DNA of 60,646 bases from Thermoanaerobaculia bacterium (GCA_017883205.1 JADGNZ010000037.1:1-60646), one strand, 5' to 3'; positions 32,955 through 41,985 are shown, numbered from the stretch's first letter. Notes: generated by a model from the letters alone, not told the origin. Translations and numbers: made by a program.

Positions 32955-32960
32955 TAGAAT
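32955..32960 (+). promoter_or_regulatory. -10-like element TAGAAT 6 nt before the serine hydrolase ATG
   Basis: TAGAAT ends 6 nt before the ATG at 32967, immediately after an S-family repeat. It is the same hexamer and spacing as before the MNT genes. Confidence 0.5.
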
Positions 32961-32966
32961 CGCGCG

Positions 32967-34355
32967 ATGCGCAGAACCGTCATCGCCCTCCTCGCACTCG
33001 CCTTCACCGCCGTCCTGCATGGGCAGGAGCTCCCCGCCGACATGCGGGCCAGCATCGACAAATCGGCAAATGAAATCCTCGCGAAGAGCGGCGCGCCGAG
33101 CGCTTCGATCGCGGTCGTGCGCGACGGCAAGATCGTTTACACGAACGCCTACGGCACGGCCAATCTCGAGACGAAGCTGGCGGCCTCGCCGAAGATGCGC
33201 TACTCGATCGGCTCGATCAGCAAGCAGTTCACGGCCACCGCGCTGCTCCTGCTCGCCGAAGAAGGGAAGCTCTCGCTCGACGACAAGGTCATCCGCTGGC
33301 TGCCCGATCTCACGCGCGCGGGCGACGTCACCATCCGCCAGATCCTCTCGATGACGTCCGGTTACCAGGATTTCTGGCCGCAGGATTACGTCATGCCGAT
33401 GATGATGCAGCCGGTCACCGCGCCTGAGATCGTCGCCGGCTGGGCGAAGAAGCCCCTCGATTTCGAACCGGGTGCGAAGTGGCAGTACAGCAACACGAAT
33501 TACGTGATCGCCGGCATGATCGCGGAGAAGGTGGCGGGTGAGCCGCTGCTGGACTTTCTGCAGAAGCGAGTCTTCATGCCGCTCCACATGACCACGGTCT
33601 CGAACACCGACGCCGCGCCACTCGGCCCCGAAGATCCGATGCGCTATCTCCGCTACGCCCTCGGACCGCTGCGCCCCGCGCCGAAAGAAGGACGCGGCTG
33701 GATGTTCGCCGCCGGCGAGCTGGCCATGACCGCGCACGATCTGGCGCTGTGGGACATCTCGATGATCAATCAGACGATCCTGAAGCCGGAGTCGTATCGC
33801 GTGCTGGAAGCCGAGGTGCCGATGTCGAATGGCGTGGGATCGCGATATGGACTCGGCGTCAGCGTCGGAATCGCCAACGGGAAGCGCATTATCTCGCACG
33901 GCGGCGAAGTCTCCGGCTTCACCGCACGCAACGAGGTCTATCCCGACGACCGCGTGGCCATCGTCGTCCTTACCAACATGGACGCCACCAGCGCCTCGGA
34001 ACAGATCGCGGGCGGAATCAGCCGGGCTCTCTTCGCATCGACCGATCCGGCCACGCCGAAGACGACCGAGCAGATGCGCAAGATCTTCGACGAGCTGCAA
34101 AAGGGCCGTCTCGACCGCTCGCAATTCACGTCGAACGCAAATGCATACTTCGACGAACAAGCCATCAAAGACTTCGCCTCGAGCCTCGCTCCCCTCGGCA
34201 CGCCGCAGGACTTCTCACAAGCCGCCCAGTCGCTCCGCGGCGGCATGACCCTGCGCCGCTACACGATCAAGTTCCCGAACAAGACCCTGCGCCTGACGAC
34301 GTTCATCATGCCGGACGGGAAGATCGAGCAGTACCAGATCGCGGCGGCGGAATGA
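32967..34355 (+). CDS. Secreted class C beta-lactamase-family serine hydrolase
   Basis: A 462-residue protein with a signal peptide (MRRTVIALLALAFTAVLHG). The nucleophile motif S-x-x-K is Ser83-Ile-Ser-Lys86 in IGSISKQFTATALLLL. The second motif is the Tyr-Ser-Asn of WQYSNTNYVIAGMI, and ISHGGEVSGF is the HGG/KTG-like third motif. An extra C-terminal ~110 residues follow the catalytic domain. Family members include AmpC, D-aminopeptidases and esterases. The substrate is uncertain, and resistance should not be assumed. Confidence 0.9.
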   Translation: MRRTVIALLALAFTAVLHGQELPADMRASIDKSANEILAKSGAPSASIAVVRDGKIVYTNAYGTANLETKLAASPKMRYSIGSISKQFTATALLLLAEEGKLSLDDKVIRWLPDLTRAGDVTIRQILSMTSGYQDFWPQDYVMPMMMQPVTAPEIVAGWAKKPLDFEPGAKWQYSNTNYVIAGMIAEKVAGEPLLDFLQKRVFMPLHMTTVSNTDAAPLGPEDPMRYLRYALGPLRPAPKEGRGWMFAAGELAMTAHDLALWDISMINQTILKPESYRVLEAEVPMSNGVGSRYGLGVSVGIANGKRIISHGGEVSGFTARNEVYPDDRVAIVVLTNMDATSASEQIAGGISRALFASTDPATPKTTEQMRKIFDELQKGRLDRSQFTSNANAYFDEQAIKDFASSLAPLGTPQDFSQAAQSLRGGMTLRRYTIKFPNKTLRLTTFIMPDGKIEQYQIAAAE

Positions 34356-34362
34356 TGGGTAG

Positions 34363-34459
34363 AGCACAGACAAGAGTGTCTGTGCCACATCACTCTCCGT
34401 AGGTCGCACACTTGTGCCACATCGCCTGGTTTGTGTGGCACAGACACTCTTGTCTGTGC
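34363..34459. repeat. C-family inverted repeat, copy 2
   Basis: The arms match the copy at 29390: AGCACAGACAAGAGTGTCTG at left and GACACTCTTGTCTGTGC at right. It starts 7 nt after the serine hydrolase stop codon and precedes the nitroreductase. Confidence 0.92.
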
Positions 34460-34515
34460 GTGCTAGCCCAGCGACACCCGACAGACCCGGTCTGCTTCAT
34501 GCAGGCATCAAGCGC

Positions 34516-35142
34516 ATGGCGAACGATCCCTGTCTCGATCTCATTTTCCGCAATGCGCGCACACATACGGCGTGGCTCGACAAGCCTGTTTCTGATGAGA
34601 CGCTGCACGAGCTTTACAACACGATGAAGTGGGGGCCGACGAGTGCGAACACGAATCCGGCGCGCTTTCTCTTCATCCGTTCGAAGGCGGCGAAGGAGCG
34701 GCTGAAGCTGAGCCTCGCACCGGGCAACATCGAGAAGACGATGGCGGCACCGGTGACGGTCATCGTTGCCTACGACCTGAAGTTCTACGACAAGCTGCCG
34801 AAGCTCTTTCCGCACGCTCCGGGGATGCGGGACAACTTCGCTTCGAATCCACAATTGATCGAGATGACGGCGCGGCGCAATTCATCGTTGCAGGGCGCCT
34901 ACCTCCTCATCGCCGCGCGCGGCCTCGGCCTCGACTGCGGGCCGATGTCGGGCTTCGACAACGCCAGACTTGATCGGGATTTCTTCGAGGCCGGCCGTGA
35001 GTGCGAGGGATGCGATCAGGAGTTCTTTCCCGAGGGCCATGTCAAATCGAACTTCCTAATCAACCTCGGCTACGGCGATGCTTCGAAGGTGCAGCCACGG
35101 AATCCGCGGCTGGCGTTCGAAGAGGCTTGCACGCTGCTGTGA
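34516..35142 (+). CDS. Nitroreductase-family flavoprotein, RutE-like
   Basis: A 208-residue FMN-dependent reductase. The N-terminal [19 protein letters not shown] and [17 protein letters not shown] segments are characteristic of the RutE (malonic semialdehyde reductase) branch, whose known role is removing a toxic product of pyrimidine catabolism. Length is close to RutE. No other rut genes are present, so the substrate is uncertain. The ATG at 34516 excludes frame encoded by the C-family repeat. The gene is bracketed by two C-family copies. Confidence 0.88.
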   Translation: MANDPCLDLIFRNARTHTAWLDKPVSDETLHELYNTMKWGPTSANTNPARFLFIRSKAAKERLKLSLAPGNIEKTMAAPVTVIVAYDLKFYDKLPKLFPHAPGMRDNFASNPQLIEMTARRNSSLQGAYLLIAARGLGLDCGPMSGFDNARLDRDFFEAGRECEGCDQEFFPEGHVKSNFLINLGYGDASKVQPRNPRLAFEEACTLL

Positions 35143-35148
35143 GAATGA

Positions 35149-35255
35149 AGCACAGACAAGAGTGTCTGTGCCACATTGCTTCGGGCTCTTGCGGAACTCA
35201 CTATTGTTTGTGCTTCATGCCGGTTCTATGTGGCACAGACACTCTTGTCTGTGCT
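35149..35255. repeat. C-family inverted repeat, copy 3
   Basis: It starts 7 nt after the nitroreductase stop codon and ends 7 nt before the stop codon of the convergent hybrid kinase. Arms are as in the other copies; the centre differs. Confidence 0.92.
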
Positions 35256-35261
35256 TTGGCT

Positions 35262-36848
35262 CTAGGCTCGCACTACATCTTCATCGCGCCCGCCGATCAT
35301 TCGTGCGTGCTCCACGACCGGCAGCGTCACGGTGAAGCGCGCACCCTTGCCCAGCCCCTCCGACTCCGCGTGGATGTCGCCGTGGTGGAGGTCGATGATG
35401 TGGCGGGCGATGGCGAGGCCGAGGCCGAGACCGCTTCGTTTTGCCGAAGCGTCGGCCTGGCGCAGGCGTTCGAAGACGTGCGGGAGGAACGACGGCTCGA
35501 TCCCTTCCCCTTCGTCGCTCACGCTGATCTGCAGTTTGTGATCGACGCGATCGAGGCGAAGGTCGACCTGCTTCCCTGATGGCGTGAACTTGATCGCGTT
35601 CGAGAGGATGTTGCCGATGACCTGCTGCAATCGGACGGCGTCGGCGTCGACCACGTCGTCGGGCGGGGGCACGAGGTCGAGAGTCAGGCGAACGCCGCGC
35701 TCCGTTGCATCGGGACGTGCGTTGGTCACGGCCGCTTCGACGATCTCCGACAGATGCAGGGGCCGCAGATCGACCTGGAACTTGCCGAGGATGATGCGGG
35801 AGACGTCGAGCATGTCGTCGATGAGGCGCTTCTGCAGGCGGGCGCTGTTCTCGATCATGTGCAGCGCCTCGAACAACTCGTCGTTCGAGAACTCGCCGGT
35901 GCGGAGGAACTGGACCCATCCGAGAATCGACGTCATCGGCGTGCGCAGCTCGTGCGACAGCGTCGCCAGGAAGTTGTCTTTGGCGCGGTTCTGCGACTCC
36001 GCCTCGCGGTAGCGTCGCTCGTTCTCGGCGGCGAGCGCCGCCGCGCGCTTCTCGCTGACATCGCGGAACGTGATGACGGAGCCGACGGCTTGATCGTCCT
36101 CGTCGTACATCAGCGAGACGCAGAACTCGACCGGAAAACTGGTCCCGTCGTCGCGAAAAAACGTATCGCCCATCTCGTCGCGCATGCGGTCCCCGCGAAT
36201 GGCTGCGTTCAGCGCGCAGCGCTCGATATTGCACGTGGAGACGCCGGGGAATGACGGGTGCAACAGCGAGTGGATCTGGCGTCCCCTGACCTCGTCGGCG
36301 CGGCGTCCCATCATCCTCGCGGCCGCCGGATTGACGAGCGTGGCCACGCCTTCGAGATCGACGCCAAGGACACCCTCCGCGGCAGCGTTGAGGATCAACT
36401 CATTCTGCTTGCTCAGACGCGCCAGTTCGTGCGCCTGCCGCGTGAGCGCTTGTGTTTTGCGGAACAACTCGACGAAGACGTTGACCTTCGACCGCAGAAT
36501 CTCCGGCTCGAACGGCTTGAAGATGTAGTCGACGGCGCCGAGCTCGTATCCGCGAAAGACGTGCGTCTCGCTGCGGCTCAGAGCGGTGAGGAAGATGATC
36601 GGCGTGTCGCGCGATTTATCGCGCTCGCGGATGAGACTGGCTGTCTCGAACCCGTCGAGGTCGGGCATCTGAACGTCGAGCAGAATGACGGCGAATTCAT
36701 TATCGAGCAGAGCGCGAAGCGCAGCGCGGCCCGACTCAGCCCGCACGAGGTTCTGCTCGTTGCCGAGGATCGACTCGAGGGCGAGGAGATTGTTTCGCTG
36801 GTCGTCGACCAGCAGAATATTCACTTTCTCATCAGGGAACGGCGTCAT
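35262..36848 (-). CDS. Hybrid sensor: REC-PAS-histidine kinase
   Basis: A 528-residue soluble kinase. Residues 5-125 are a receiver (phospho-acceptor Asp58 in VILLDVQMPD). A coiled linker and PAS domain (about 150-275) follow. HisKA has the H-box in ATLSHELRTPMTSILGW, and HATPase_c has N-box NILSNAIKF, G1 SDEGEGI and G2 SGLGLGLA. No transmembrane segment. The ATG at 36848 overlaps the cheB stop as ATGA, indicating coupling. It is the third gene of a cheR-cheB-kinase operon, so methylation/demethylation-like enzymes and a kinase seem to share one pathway. Confidence 0.92.
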   Translation of the reverse strand: MTPFPDEKVNILLVDDQRNNLLALESILGNEQNLVRAESGRAALRALLDNEFAVILLDVQMPDLDGFETASLIRERDKSRDTPIIFLTALSRSETHVFRGYELGAVDYIFKPFEPEILRSKVNVFVELFRKTQALTRQAHELARLSKQNELILNAAAEGVLGVDLEGVATLVNPAAARMMGRRADEVRGRQIHSLLHPSFPGVSTCNIERCALNAAIRGDRMRDEMGDTFFRDDGTSFPVEFCVSLMYDEDDQAVGSVITFRDVSEKRAAALAAENERRYREAESQNRAKDNFLATLSHELRTPMTSILGWVQFLRTGEFSNDELFEALHMIENSARLQKRLIDDMLDVSRIILGKFQVDLRPLHLSEIVEAAVTNARPDATERGVRLTLDLVPPPDDVVDADAVRLQQVIGNILSNAIKFTPSGKQVDLRLDRVDHKLQISVSDEGEGIEPSFLPHVFERLRQADASAKRSGLGLGLAIARHIIDLHHGDIHAESEGLGKGARFTVTLPVVEHARMIGGRDEDVVRA

Positions 36849-37510
36849 GAATGGCTCACGCTGGTTCGACAGACCTCGACCAGGAAGGGCGCGATCTCTT
36901 CCAAACGCAAGATCCGATCCACGTGTGATGCCGCGATGGCCGCGCGCGGCATTGCCGGCGCCTCGGCGGTCGCCGGATCCTCCGCGACGACGATGCCACC
37001 GCGCGCTTTGATCCTGGCCGCGCCGTGCGCGCCGTCGTCGTTCGACCCCGTGAGCACGATGCCGATGAGCCGGTCGCTGTAAGCATCGGCGGCTGATTCG
37101 AAAAGGACGTCGATCGATGGACGGGAGTAGTGAACGCGCTCGTCGACCGAGAGGCTGAGCTCTCCCCGAGCACCGTTGCGCTCGATGAGGAGGTGATAAT
37201 CGGCCGGCGCCAGATAGACGTAGCCGGGCTCGATCCATTGTTTGTCCTCGGCGTCGACAACTTTGAGATCGGTCTTGCGGCGGAAGTAGGCCGGCAATTC
37301 TTCATTCGATTTCTTGTGCCGGTGCTGCGCGACCACGATCGGCACGCAGAAGCCGCGCGTCAGGTTGCTCAGAATCACCTGCAACGCATGCATGCCGCCG
37401 AGGGAGCAACCGATGACGATGAGCTCGGGGGCGCGGTTGCGGAGCAGCGTGATTGCGCGGTTGCGGGGCCGCTCGATGACCGGAGACCACACTTGGCGGC
37501 GGTTAATCAT
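36845..37510 (-). CDS. CheB-type methylesterase domain protein (no receiver)
   Basis: A 221-residue protein matching the catalytic domain of CheB, which removes glutamyl methyl groups from chemoreceptors. The catalytic serine is in VIGCSLGGMHAL, the histidine in VAQHRHKKS and the aspartate in TGSNDDGAHGAARIKARGG. The usual N-terminal receiver domain is absent. It overlaps the downstream hybrid kinase by 4 nt. No methyl-accepting chemotaxis protein is present in the window. Confidence 0.9.
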   Translation of the reverse strand: MINRRQVWSPVIERPRNRAITLLRNRAPELIVIGCSLGGMHALQVILSNLTRGFCVPIVVAQHRHKKSNEELPAYFRRKTDLKVVDAEDKQWIEPGYVYLAPADYHLLIERNGARGELSLSVDERVHYSRPSIDVLFESAADAYSDRLIGIVLTGSNDDGAHGAARIKARGGIVVAEDPATAEAPAMPRAAIAASHVDRILRLEEIAPFLVEVCRTSVSHS

Positions 37511-37520
37511 TCCGCCTCCG

Positions 37521-37608
37521 GCGTTGTCGGTTGTCGGTTGATTGCGCTTCGCGCGTTGTCAGGAACGAGAACGCGGCGAAGCCGCAGCCAACCGACAACC
37601 GACAACGC
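37521..37608. repeat. V-family inverted repeat (TTGTCGG words)
   Basis: GCGTTGTCGGTTGTCGGTTG (37521-37540) pairs perfectly with CAACCGACAACCGACAACGC (37589-37608). A nested GCGCTTCGCGC lies between. It sits inside the cheR-cheB interval, so it is transcribed with the operon. Confidence 0.93.
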
Positions 37609-37619
37609 GCGCAGCGCAA

Positions 37620-38477
37620 TCATCGTATTCTCCGATACAGCCGTTCCTCGACATCGAGCTCTTCGTAGTTGTTGGATACGTTCGTGTAGCGGATCGTCTC
37701 CTTCTTACCGAGGCCGAGGATGCCGAACATCTCCAGGCTGTTCAGGAAGAGTTGCTGCACGCGCTCTTGCAACTGATTGTTGAAGTAGATGAGAACGTTG
37801 CGGCAGAAGATGACGTTGAAGTGATTGAACGATGCGTCGGTGACCAGGTTGTGTTGCGCAAAAACCACGTTCTCGCGCAATGACGGCCGGAAGAGCGCGT
37901 AGTCGTAGCGGGCCGTGTAGTACTTCGAGAACGTTCCCGTGCCGCCGGCAGCGATGTAGTTGGCCGTGTTCTCCTGCATCGTGTTCAGCGGAAAGATTCC
38001 GTCCTTGGCGCGCTGGAGCACGGTCTCGTTGATGTCGGTGGCGTAGATGCGGCTGCGATCGAGAAGCCCTTCTTCCTGCAGCAGGATGGCCATCGAATAG
38101 ACCTCTTCGCCGGTCGAACAGCCCGCGTGCCAGATGCGTACGAACGGATACGTGCGCAGAAGCGGGACGATCTTCTGGCGAAAGGCGAGATAGAACGACG
38201 GGTCGCGGAACATCGCCGTCGTGTTGATCGAGAGATCGAGAAGCAGCCGCTCCATGCACGACGGATCGTGCAGCACCTTCTCCTGCAAGCCCGAGATCGT
38301 GACCAGCCCTTCCGCATAGATCCGCTTCCAGAGCCTGCGCCGAAGCGACGGGAGCGAGTAGTCGCGAAAATCGAAGCCGTAGTGCTGGTAGATGCCTTCG
38401 GTGAGCAGATGCACCTCGACTGCTTCGAGATCGAGTTTCTGCTGCTCATCATCAGGCGGTAGTGGACGGATGCTCAT
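37620..38477 (-). CDS. CheR-type protein methyltransferase
   Basis: A 285-residue SAM-dependent methyltransferase of the CheR family, which methylates glutamates of chemoreceptors. The N-terminal helical domain is followed by the Rossmann domain with IWHAGCSTGEEVYSMAILL, IYATDINETVLQRAKDGIFP, and the conserved FNVIFCRNVLIYFN. It is the first gene of the operon with cheB and the hybrid kinase. Such receptor-less cheBR units occur in signalling pathways other than flagellar chemotaxis; its substrate is not evident. Confidence 0.92.
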   Translation of the reverse strand: MSIRPLPPDDEQQKLDLEAVEVHLLTEGIYQHYGFDFRDYSLPSLRRRLWKRIYAEGLVTISGLQEKVLHDPSCMERLLLDLSINTTAMFRDPSFYLAFRQKIVPLLRTYPFVRIWHAGCSTGEEVYSMAILLQEEGLLDRSRIYATDINETVLQRAKDGIFPLNTMQENTANYIAAGGTGTFSKYYTARYDYALFRPSLRENVVFAQHNLVTDASFNHFNVIFCRNVLIYFNNQLQERVQQLFLNSLEMFGILGLGKKETIRYTNVSNNYEELDVEERLYRRIR

Positions 38478-38561
38478 CAGTTACGGTCCCAGTTTGCAGA
38501 TTCCATGCGCATCACGTCGTCTACTAGCCCCTTTTCTCACCCTCTTATCGCAACGCTTCCA

Positions 38562-38777
38562 ATCGAGCGCCTTCTCCCCCACGCTTCTTGTGGGGGAGAA
38601 GGTGGCCGAAGGCCGGATGAGGGGGCGTTCCAACGAGTACGACATCGTTGCATTTGCCGCGTTTTCATCCAGTTCGGGACGAGGCGAGGTTGATCGTTCT
38701 GCGTATTCATTCCCCCCTCATCCGGCTTCGCCACCTTCTCCCCCCACTGAGAAGCGTGGGGGGAGAAGGCGCTCGAT
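38562..38777. repeat. Z-family long inverted repeat (CCTTCTCCCC / GGATGAGGGGG)
   Basis: ATCGAGCGCCTTCTCCCC... at the left end pairs with ...GGGGAGAAGGCGCTCGAT at the right. Each side has an inner hairpin (CCCCCACGCTTCTTGTGGGG on the left) and an arm reading CGGATGAGGGGG or its complement. It fills most of the spacer at 38478-38848 between cheR and the GT39 gene; nothing else is seen there. Confidence 0.9.
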
Positions 38778-38848
38778 GGGAGTGCATTCGAAGAAACGGA
38801 AGAGGTGTAGCAAGCAGGCGCACCAAGCACGTGAGAATGCGCCCGCGT

Positions 38849-40828
38849 TCAGGGGCCAGTGAGACGGTAGACGAAGATCGAGTATGCGGGCGTCTCTACG
38901 CGATGCGCGCCGTGGCGCGCCAGCATCGACTCCCAGTAGCCACTGCGATGGTTGGGATCGAACTCAATGCCGGCGTAGTCCGTCTGGCTGATGGCGAACC
39001 ATCCGGGCCCCTGGGGCTCGGGGAAATCGGGGGTCCGCAAGTTGCGATAGCGAATGCCATAGCTGCGCGGGTCGGCGTTGCCGAAGTAGACGAGGTTGAT
39101 CGGCTCCTTGATCCCGCTCGCCGCGTACCACTGCCCGAGGCGCTTCAGATCCTGCCCCCAGTCGAAATTCGAGTCGGAGAGCTTCAGCGCTCCCGCGCGC
39201 GGCCCGCCGCCGAATTCGTTGATGTAGGCAAGATGCTGGTTGACGACCAACGCCGGCCGCGGAAGGAGGACCACAACCGCGCCGAGAGCAAGCCACGCGG
39301 CCGCTAGGACACCAACGAGCACACGCCGTTTCCGCAGCGATGACCACCACACCCCCGCCGCGCCGCAGAGCACGTAAAGGAAGGGGAGGATGGGGAAGAG
39401 ATGGCGGTGGCCGATATTGAGGTGCGCGGCGACTGCGTACAGAGCGTAGACCGCTACAGGAATGGCCAGGACGCCCAGTCCCTCCTTCCGCCGCCGCCAC
39501 GCAAGCAGCAACCCGACGACCAGCGCGGCGATGATGGGCAGCGGCGTCTTCCAGAAGAATGTCTTGAGGAAGTAGTCGGGGAAGCCGGTGTTCGAGTAGC
39601 GGCCGTCGAGGTACGACGATCGCAGCAGCGAGCTGGAGACCGTCGAGGCGAAACCGAACAGATACGCCTCCGGCAACAGATGGTGCTCGTTGGCGAAGAG
39701 GAGCAGTCGTCCGGTCGTGCCCGGGCCGCTGGTGCGCATCTCGCGGCGCACGTCGGCCTCGCTGGCCGTGTCGGGCGACGTCTTCGCCAGGGTGTCCATG
39801 GCTGCCCAGCGGTCGACGGCGCGGCGGACGTCGAGGTGTCCTGTGGGCCAGACGTCGGGCGCGTCGAGGACGCGCTGCCGGAGCGTCTGCCGCACCGCGA
39901 CCTCTTCGCGGCGCGCCGCCTCGGGGTCGGGCACCGCCGATTCCCGGAAGCCGTAGACCGCCCAAATGACGATGACGGCGCACAGCGCGGCCGCAGCGAT
40001 CGAAGCGAGCAACGGCCACGCGCGGCGGCGGTCGCGTACGATCATGATGATCGCTACCAGCACGACGATCGGTGCCAGCAGCACTGCCGAGTACTTCACC
40101 GTCTGCGCCACGCCGAAGGCGATGGCAAACGCCGCCCCCCGCCCAACCGTCATCCGCCGCGTGAATCGCCAGAAGGCGTACATCGTCGCCGTGTACGCCA
40201 GCGCGACGGGAACGTCCGTGGTCACCAGCGTGCTGTGGGCGATGAAGTTCGGATCGAAGCAGATCAAGAGCAGCGAGAACGTCGCAGCCCATACGCCCCA
40301 TATCTCGTACGACCAGGCGAACACCAGCAGCGCCAGCACCACGCCGAGGGCCAGCATCATCAGTCGCGCGCCGCGGAACATGGCATCGGCATCGTTCATG
40401 AAGTCTGCGTGCGCGTAGGCCACTGTCGCCGGCGCGTCGAGCGGATCGACATCGAGCCGGTCGCGCATTCCGTACAGGAGCAACTGCGCCACGCGCCATT
40501 CGGAGAATCCGGGGCTGGCCAGCGACATGGCCCAGGCCTCGCGGAAGTAGGCGAAGGCGCGCGCGCCGTCAGCCGGCTCGCGGAAGCCCGCCGGCCAGAC
40601 GCGCATGCCGAGGAGCGGCAGCGCCGCGATCATTTTCACGAGCGGCGGATGCTCGGGGTTGAGGCGGTAGTCGTGGGTGATGAGGTAGGAGTATCCGGCG
40701 ACGAGGTGCACCGTCTCGTCGTAGGTCGGCGAGGTGGTCAGGAGATCGCCGAGGGCGAGGAGGATGAAGGCGATGAGCGCCGCGGCGGCGGCCAGCAGCG
40801 CCGGGGTTCGAGATGGGTTTCGGAGCAT
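38849..40828 (-). CDS. GT39/ArnT-like membrane glycosyltransferase
   Basis: A 659-residue polytopic protein with about 11 hydrophobic helices. The first extracytoplasmic loop has the acidic GT-C motif (SPTYDETVHLVAGYSYLI), followed by NPEHPPLVKMIAALPLL, as in dolichyl-phosphate-mannose mannosyltransferase-like (GT39/PMT_2) proteins. These use polyprenyl-phosphate sugars to modify proteins or lipids outside the membrane. The C-terminal ~120 residues are soluble (DSNFDWGQDLKRLGQWY). A TAAACT hexamer precedes the start by 9 nt. Confidence 0.88.
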   Translation of the reverse strand: MLRNPSRTPALLAAAAALIAFILLALGDLLTTSPTYDETVHLVAGYSYLITHDYRLNPEHPPLVKMIAALPLLGMRVWPAGFREPADGARAFAYFREAWAMSLASPGFSEWRVAQLLLYGMRDRLDVDPLDAPATVAYAHADFMNDADAMFRGARLMMLALGVVLALLVFAWSYEIWGVWAATFSLLLICFDPNFIAHSTLVTTDVPVALAYTATMYAFWRFTRRMTVGRGAAFAIAFGVAQTVKYSAVLLAPIVVLVAIIMIVRDRRRAWPLLASIAAAALCAVIVIWAVYGFRESAVPDPEAARREEVAVRQTLRQRVLDAPDVWPTGHLDVRRAVDRWAAMDTLAKTSPDTASEADVRREMRTSGPGTTGRLLLFANEHHLLPEAYLFGFASTVSSSLLRSSYLDGRYSNTGFPDYFLKTFFWKTPLPIIAALVVGLLLAWRRRKEGLGVLAIPVAVYALYAVAAHLNIGHRHLFPILPFLYVLCGAAGVWWSSLRKRRVLVGVLAAAWLALGAVVVLLPRPALVVNQHLAYINEFGGGPRAGALKLSDSNFDWGQDLKRLGQWYAASGIKEPINLVYFGNADPRSYGIRYRNLRTPDFPEPQGPGWFAISQTDYAGIEFDPNHRSGYWESMLARHGAHRVETPAYSIFVYRLTGP

Positions 40829-40837
40829 TCACCCGCG

Positions 40838-40843
40838 AGTTTA
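40838..40843 (-). promoter_or_regulatory. -10-like element TAAACT 9 nt before the GT39 start
   Basis: On the minus strand TAAACT ends 9 nt before the ATG at 40828. The same hexamer precedes the DUF433 gene at 41558-41563. Confidence 0.35.
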
Positions 40844-41021
40844 CCTATCATGACCGACGGCTGGCGGCGTCCCGTCGCCGAACCGGCAAGACTCCGAACA
40901 CTCGCCGGTAGCCTCGGCGGCGAGCCACCGGCCCTCCGGCGCGCAAGTAACTGTCTATCAACGAGTTACAACTTCCAGGAAAACGAAGGCCTGACCCTCC
41001 GCCGCCCGGAACGGCCGATTC

Positions 41022-41392
41022 CGATCATCTTTTCTTTGATCCGGATCATCTTTGGATTGATCCGGATCATCTTTTTTTCCCTTCCGGATCATCTCTGGAT
41101 TGATCCCGATCATCTTTTTTCCCCTCCGGATCAACTCTGGATTGATCCGGATCATCTCTTTCTTCCTCCGGATCAACTTTGGATTGATCCGGATCATCGT
41201 TTCTTTCCTCCGGATCAACTTTGGATTGATCCGGATCATCTTTTTTTCCTCCGCGGATCAACTTTGAATTGATCCGGATCATCTTTTTTTTCCTCGGGAT
41301 CAACTTCGGGTTGATCCGGATCAACTCTTCTTTCCTCCGGATCAAGTCTCGTTTGATCCGGATCAACTTTGGATTGATCCGAAGCCCTCCAT
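41022..41392. repeat. Tandem array of ~42 bp units with TTGATCCGGATCAA palindromes
   Basis: About nine units of the form CCGGATCAACTTTGGATTGATCCGGATCATCTTTTTTTC with variations. Each has a perfect or near-perfect palindrome (TTGATCCGGATCAA) and a pyrimidine-rich spacer. The 42-nt period keeps frame, so short frames read as 14-residue peptide repeats, but there is no sign of a real gene. It occupies half of the 740-bp spacer at 40829-41570; the rest shows nothing recognisable. A related array is at 60504 to the window end. Confidence 0.92.
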
Positions 41393-41570
41393 TCACCCTC
41401 CTTAGAAGATGTTTTTTCCTACAACGGAACAGAAGGAGCAGCCACTGGATAGCTGGTCGCCTGAACTCCTACAAACTGCTCGGATCGTGCTCGGAACCAA
41501 TCGAACGTCCAGCCTCACAACCGATCGGCAGGATGCGCGACCCTTTCGGTAGTACGCTAAACTTCCGTCC

Positions 41571-41870
41571 ATGAGTGCCGATGCCGCAGCCCTTTTGAAT
41601 GACGTGCTCCGTCTACCGGAAAACGAGCGGCTGGAGCTGGCCTCTCGCCTCTTCGCGCAGGAAAGCTCCGTGATCTCCGCCGAACCTGGCGTGATGAGCG
41701 GCGCGCTGGTCTTTAAAGGAACTCGCGTCCTCGCTCAAACCCTCATCGAATATCTCGAAGCCGGCGACTCCATTGACGACTTCCTTGAAGGCTTTCCCTC
41801 GGTCAGCCGGGAGCAAGTCATCGCTTTTCTGGAAGAAACCAAAGCCAGAGTGCTGGCATACGTCGAATGA
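41571..41870 (+). CDS. DUF433-family antitoxin
   Basis: A 99-residue protein with an N-terminal helix pair and the DUF433 helix-turn-helix core (ISAEPGVMSGALVFKGTRVLAQTLIEYLEAGDSIDDFLEGFPSVSREQV in outline: PGVMSG, FKGTR, LIEYLEAG, FLEGFPSV). DUF433 proteins are normally paired with PIN-like DUF5615 toxins. Its TGA overlaps an ATG as ATGA, and a truncated toxin reading frame starts there. A TAAACT at 41558-41563 lies 7 nt upstream of the start. Confidence 0.88.
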   Translation: MSADAAALLNDVLRLPENERLELASRLFAQESSVISAEPGVMSGALVFKGTRVLAQTLIEYLEAGDSIDDFLEGFPSVSREQVIAFLEETKARVLAYVE

Positions 41871-41970
41871 AGTTGTTAGTTGACGAATGCGTCGACTGAA
41901 GATTCCTGCGCGATCTGCGCGAGGCTTTGTTTCAGATCTGGGCTGTTTCAAATCATTGGAGTTATCAGGC
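41867..41970 (+). pseudogene. Broken DUF5615 PIN-like toxin
   Basis: The frame reads M K L L V D E C V D, the typical DUF5615 N-terminus with the first active-site acids, then hits TGA (codon 11). The TGA stands where TGG (Trp) would be expected. Read past it, R F L R D L R E A L continues plausibly for a short way, then resemblance is lost at a REP-like repeat from about 41986. The gene is therefore inactivated and shortened. Confidence 0.7.
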
Positions 41971-41985
41971 CGGATACCAACCACC

